NCBI GenBank assembly: GCA_003555285.1 | Contig: PWGH01000068.1 | Coordinates: 1 to 13,248 of the forward strand | From: Thioalkalivibrio sp. | GTDB taxonomy: Bacteria; Pseudomonadota; Gammaproteobacteria; Ectothiorhodospirales; Ectothiorhodospiraceae | Direction: 5' to 3' | Length of the DNA stretch: 13,248 nt | The notes under the pieces: model-generated | The model's input: only the letters and a program-made list of their open reading frames with translations | Databases searched by the model: none | What the model was told of the DNA's origin: nothing | Made by a program: the position numbers and the translations under genes | Shown here: positions 12,501 through 13,248 of the stretch, piece by piece | Layout of the letters: each line of letters opens with the position of its first letter | Position numbering within the stretch: the stretch's first letter is position 1

Positions 12501-12808
12501 ATCGCCCCGCCGAACCGGTCCGTGTCAGCATCCTGGGCAAGGAATACCAGGTCGCCTGCCCTCCCGAGGAGCGCGCCGATCTCTATGCCTCCGCCGCCCT
12601 GCTCGACGAACGCATGCGCGGGGTGCGCGATGCCGGTCGCGTGGTCGGTGCGGACCGCATCGCGGTGATGGTCGCGTTGAACCTGGCGCACGAAATGCTC
12701 GAGTGCCGGCGCACGCTGGAGCACCTGGAGACCCAGGCCCCCAAGCGGCTGAACGCCCTGGCCGACGCCGTCGAAAAAAACCTCCAGGACCCTACACGCC
12801 ACGTCTAG
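12497..12808 (+). CDS. zapA: Cell division protein ZapA
   Basis: A 103-residue protein with the ZapA plan. An N-terminal beta region PVRVSILGKEYQVACPPEERADL (7-29) contains the ILG.EY.V..P.E signature. The helix ASAALLDERMRGVRD follows, then GADRIAVMVALNLAHEML (51-68) and a C-terminal coiled coil. ZapA binds and bundles FtsZ filaments at mid-cell. The ATG overlaps the stop of the upstream ZapB-like gene. The TAG stop (12806-12808) forms the first half of the -10 box proposed for 6S RNA. The conserved zapA-ssrS-ygfA order supports the call. Confidence 0.96.
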   Translation: MNRPAEPVRVSILGKEYQVACPPEERADLYASAALLDERMRGVRDAGRVVGADRIAVMVALNLAHEMLECRRTLEHLETQAPKRLNALADAVEKNLQDPTRHV

Positions 12809-12811
12809 AAT
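12806..12811 (+). promoter_or_regulatory. Proposed -10 box of the 6S RNA promoter
   Basis: TAGAAT is five of six bases from consensus and shares its TAG with the zapA stop. No convincing -35 box lies 16-18 bases upstream; an A-run at 12775-12780 could act as an upstream element. The start would be near 12818-12822. Confidence 0.5.
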
Positions 12812-12828
12812 GGGTCATACTACGGGCT

Positions 12829-13022
12829 CGGGCGGGCGTCTGCGGCGTTCGTGACTGACCGGGTGGTACCCTTGAGCCTAATTGTTTACCACGGGAAAAG
12901 AGAACTTCTGGGTGGTTGAGCAAGTCCGCCTTGAGCGGAAAGCCTAAAAATCCGGAGTCTCCTCCCACCTGAACCCCTGGTTCAAGGTCGAAGGTCACCA
13001 CGGCGCCTGCGGTGCCCGCCCA
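12829..13022 (+). ncRNA. ssrS: 6S RNA
   Basis: The RNA lies in the conserved slot between zapA and ygfA. Closing arms GGGCGGGC (12830-12837) and GCCCGCCC (13014-13021) pair perfectly, and TGCGGCG can pair with the CGCCTGCGG side. Inside are segments matching E. coli 6S RNA: CCTTGAGCC on the 5' side of the bubble, GAGCAAGTCCG...GAGCGGAAAGCCTAAAA, CACCTGAACCCCTGGTTCAAGG, and GGCGCCTGCGG near the 3' end. 6S RNA mimics an open promoter and holds sigma-70 RNA polymerase in stationary phase. The ends are estimated from pairing and may be off by about ten bases at the 5' side. Confidence 0.9.
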
Positions 13023-13030
13023 CTTGTCTG

Positions 13031-13248
13031 ATGCCAATCGCCCCCCCTGCCATAGCCAGCGAATCCCCTCGGACACTGCGCCTGCGTTTGCGCCGGCTGC
13101 GGGCGAGCCTGCCCGACGCCACCCTCGCCCGCCATTCCCGCGCCATCTCGGCGCATGCCCGGCGCGGCCTGCGTTGGCTGCAGCCACGCACGCTGGCCGG
13201 GTACCTCGGCATTCGCGGCGAAATCGACATTACGGCGGTGCTGGAACC
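13031..13248 (+). CDS. ygfA: 5-formyltetrahydrofolate cyclo-ligase, 3'-truncated by the window
   Basis: The frame opens with ATG at 13031 and runs off the window (72 codons visible). LRLRLRRLRASLPDATLARHS resembles the basic N-terminal helix of the family, and GYLGIRGEIDITAVLE matches its conserved Y...GEID segment. The enzyme converts 5-formyl-THF to 5,10-methenyl-THF using ATP. No Shine-Dalgarno is visible; the ATG is nine bases after the end of 6S RNA, consistent with the known ssrS-ygfA read-through transcript. It fits functionally with the glycine cleavage operon, since serine hydroxymethyltransferase can make 5-formyl-THF when glycine is present. The catalytic C-terminal half cannot be checked. 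Confidence 0.88.
   Translation, partial: MPIAPPAIASESPRTLRLRLRRLRASLPDATLARHSRAISAHARRGLRWLQPRTLAGYLGIRGEIDITAVLE

Overview
The window reads as a stretch of chromosome from a GC-rich gammaproteobacterium. The gene order hypothetical-ygfB-pepP-ubiH-ubiI diverging from a ZapB-like gene-zapA-ssrS (6S RNA)-ygfA is the classic gammaproteobacterial arrangement. The two-subunit glycine decarboxylase (gcvPA/gcvPB), the very high GC content and the protein flavour suggest an Ectothiorhodospiraceae/Thioalkalivibrio-like bacterium. That lineage is a guess. No phage, IS element, CRISPR array or tRNA is visible.

Layout. (1) 1-639, plus strand: 3' part of znuA, a zinc-binding periplasmic protein with a His-rich loop built from 30-bp DNA repeats. 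(2) 640-830: convergent gap with stop-codon-associated repeats and a strong hairpin. (3) 831-6187, minus strand: a glycine cleavage operon transcribed gcvT-gcvH-gcvPA-tpx-gcvPB. A thiol peroxidase gene (tpx) sits between the two P-protein subunits. The operon is preceded by a tandem glycine riboswitch with a 14-bp intrinsic terminator and a candidate promoter. (4) 6503-6953: about 450 bp without a gene, holding tandem 12-13-bp repeats and a compact cluster of DnaA-box-like sequences. (5) 6954-11970, minus strand: an operon of a small unknown protein, ygfB, pepP, ubiH and ubiI. (6) 11971-12269: divergent promoter region. (7) 12270-13248, plus strand: a ZapB-like coiled-coil gene, zapA, 6S RNA and the 5' part of ygfA.

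Functionally the window links one-carbon metabolism (the glycine cleavage system makes methylene-THF, and YgfA recycles 5-formyl-THF), aerobic ubiquinone synthesis (UbiI, UbiH), peptide turnover (PepP), peroxide defence (Tpx), cell division (ZapA and a ZapB-like partner) and stationary-phase RNA polymerase control (6S RNA).

The most unusual observation concerns the ubi operon. Every junction is a stop/start overlap. The two places where neighbouring genes do not touch are bridged exactly by short ORFs joined by ATGA overlaps: three mini-ORFs between ubiH and ubiI, and one 45-codon ORF between ygfB and pepP. Both bridges are made of degenerate tandem repeats that copy an ATGA module. This could be a translational-coupling relay, or a by-product of the short tandem duplications that recur in most intergenic gaps of this window. 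The sequence alone cannot decide.
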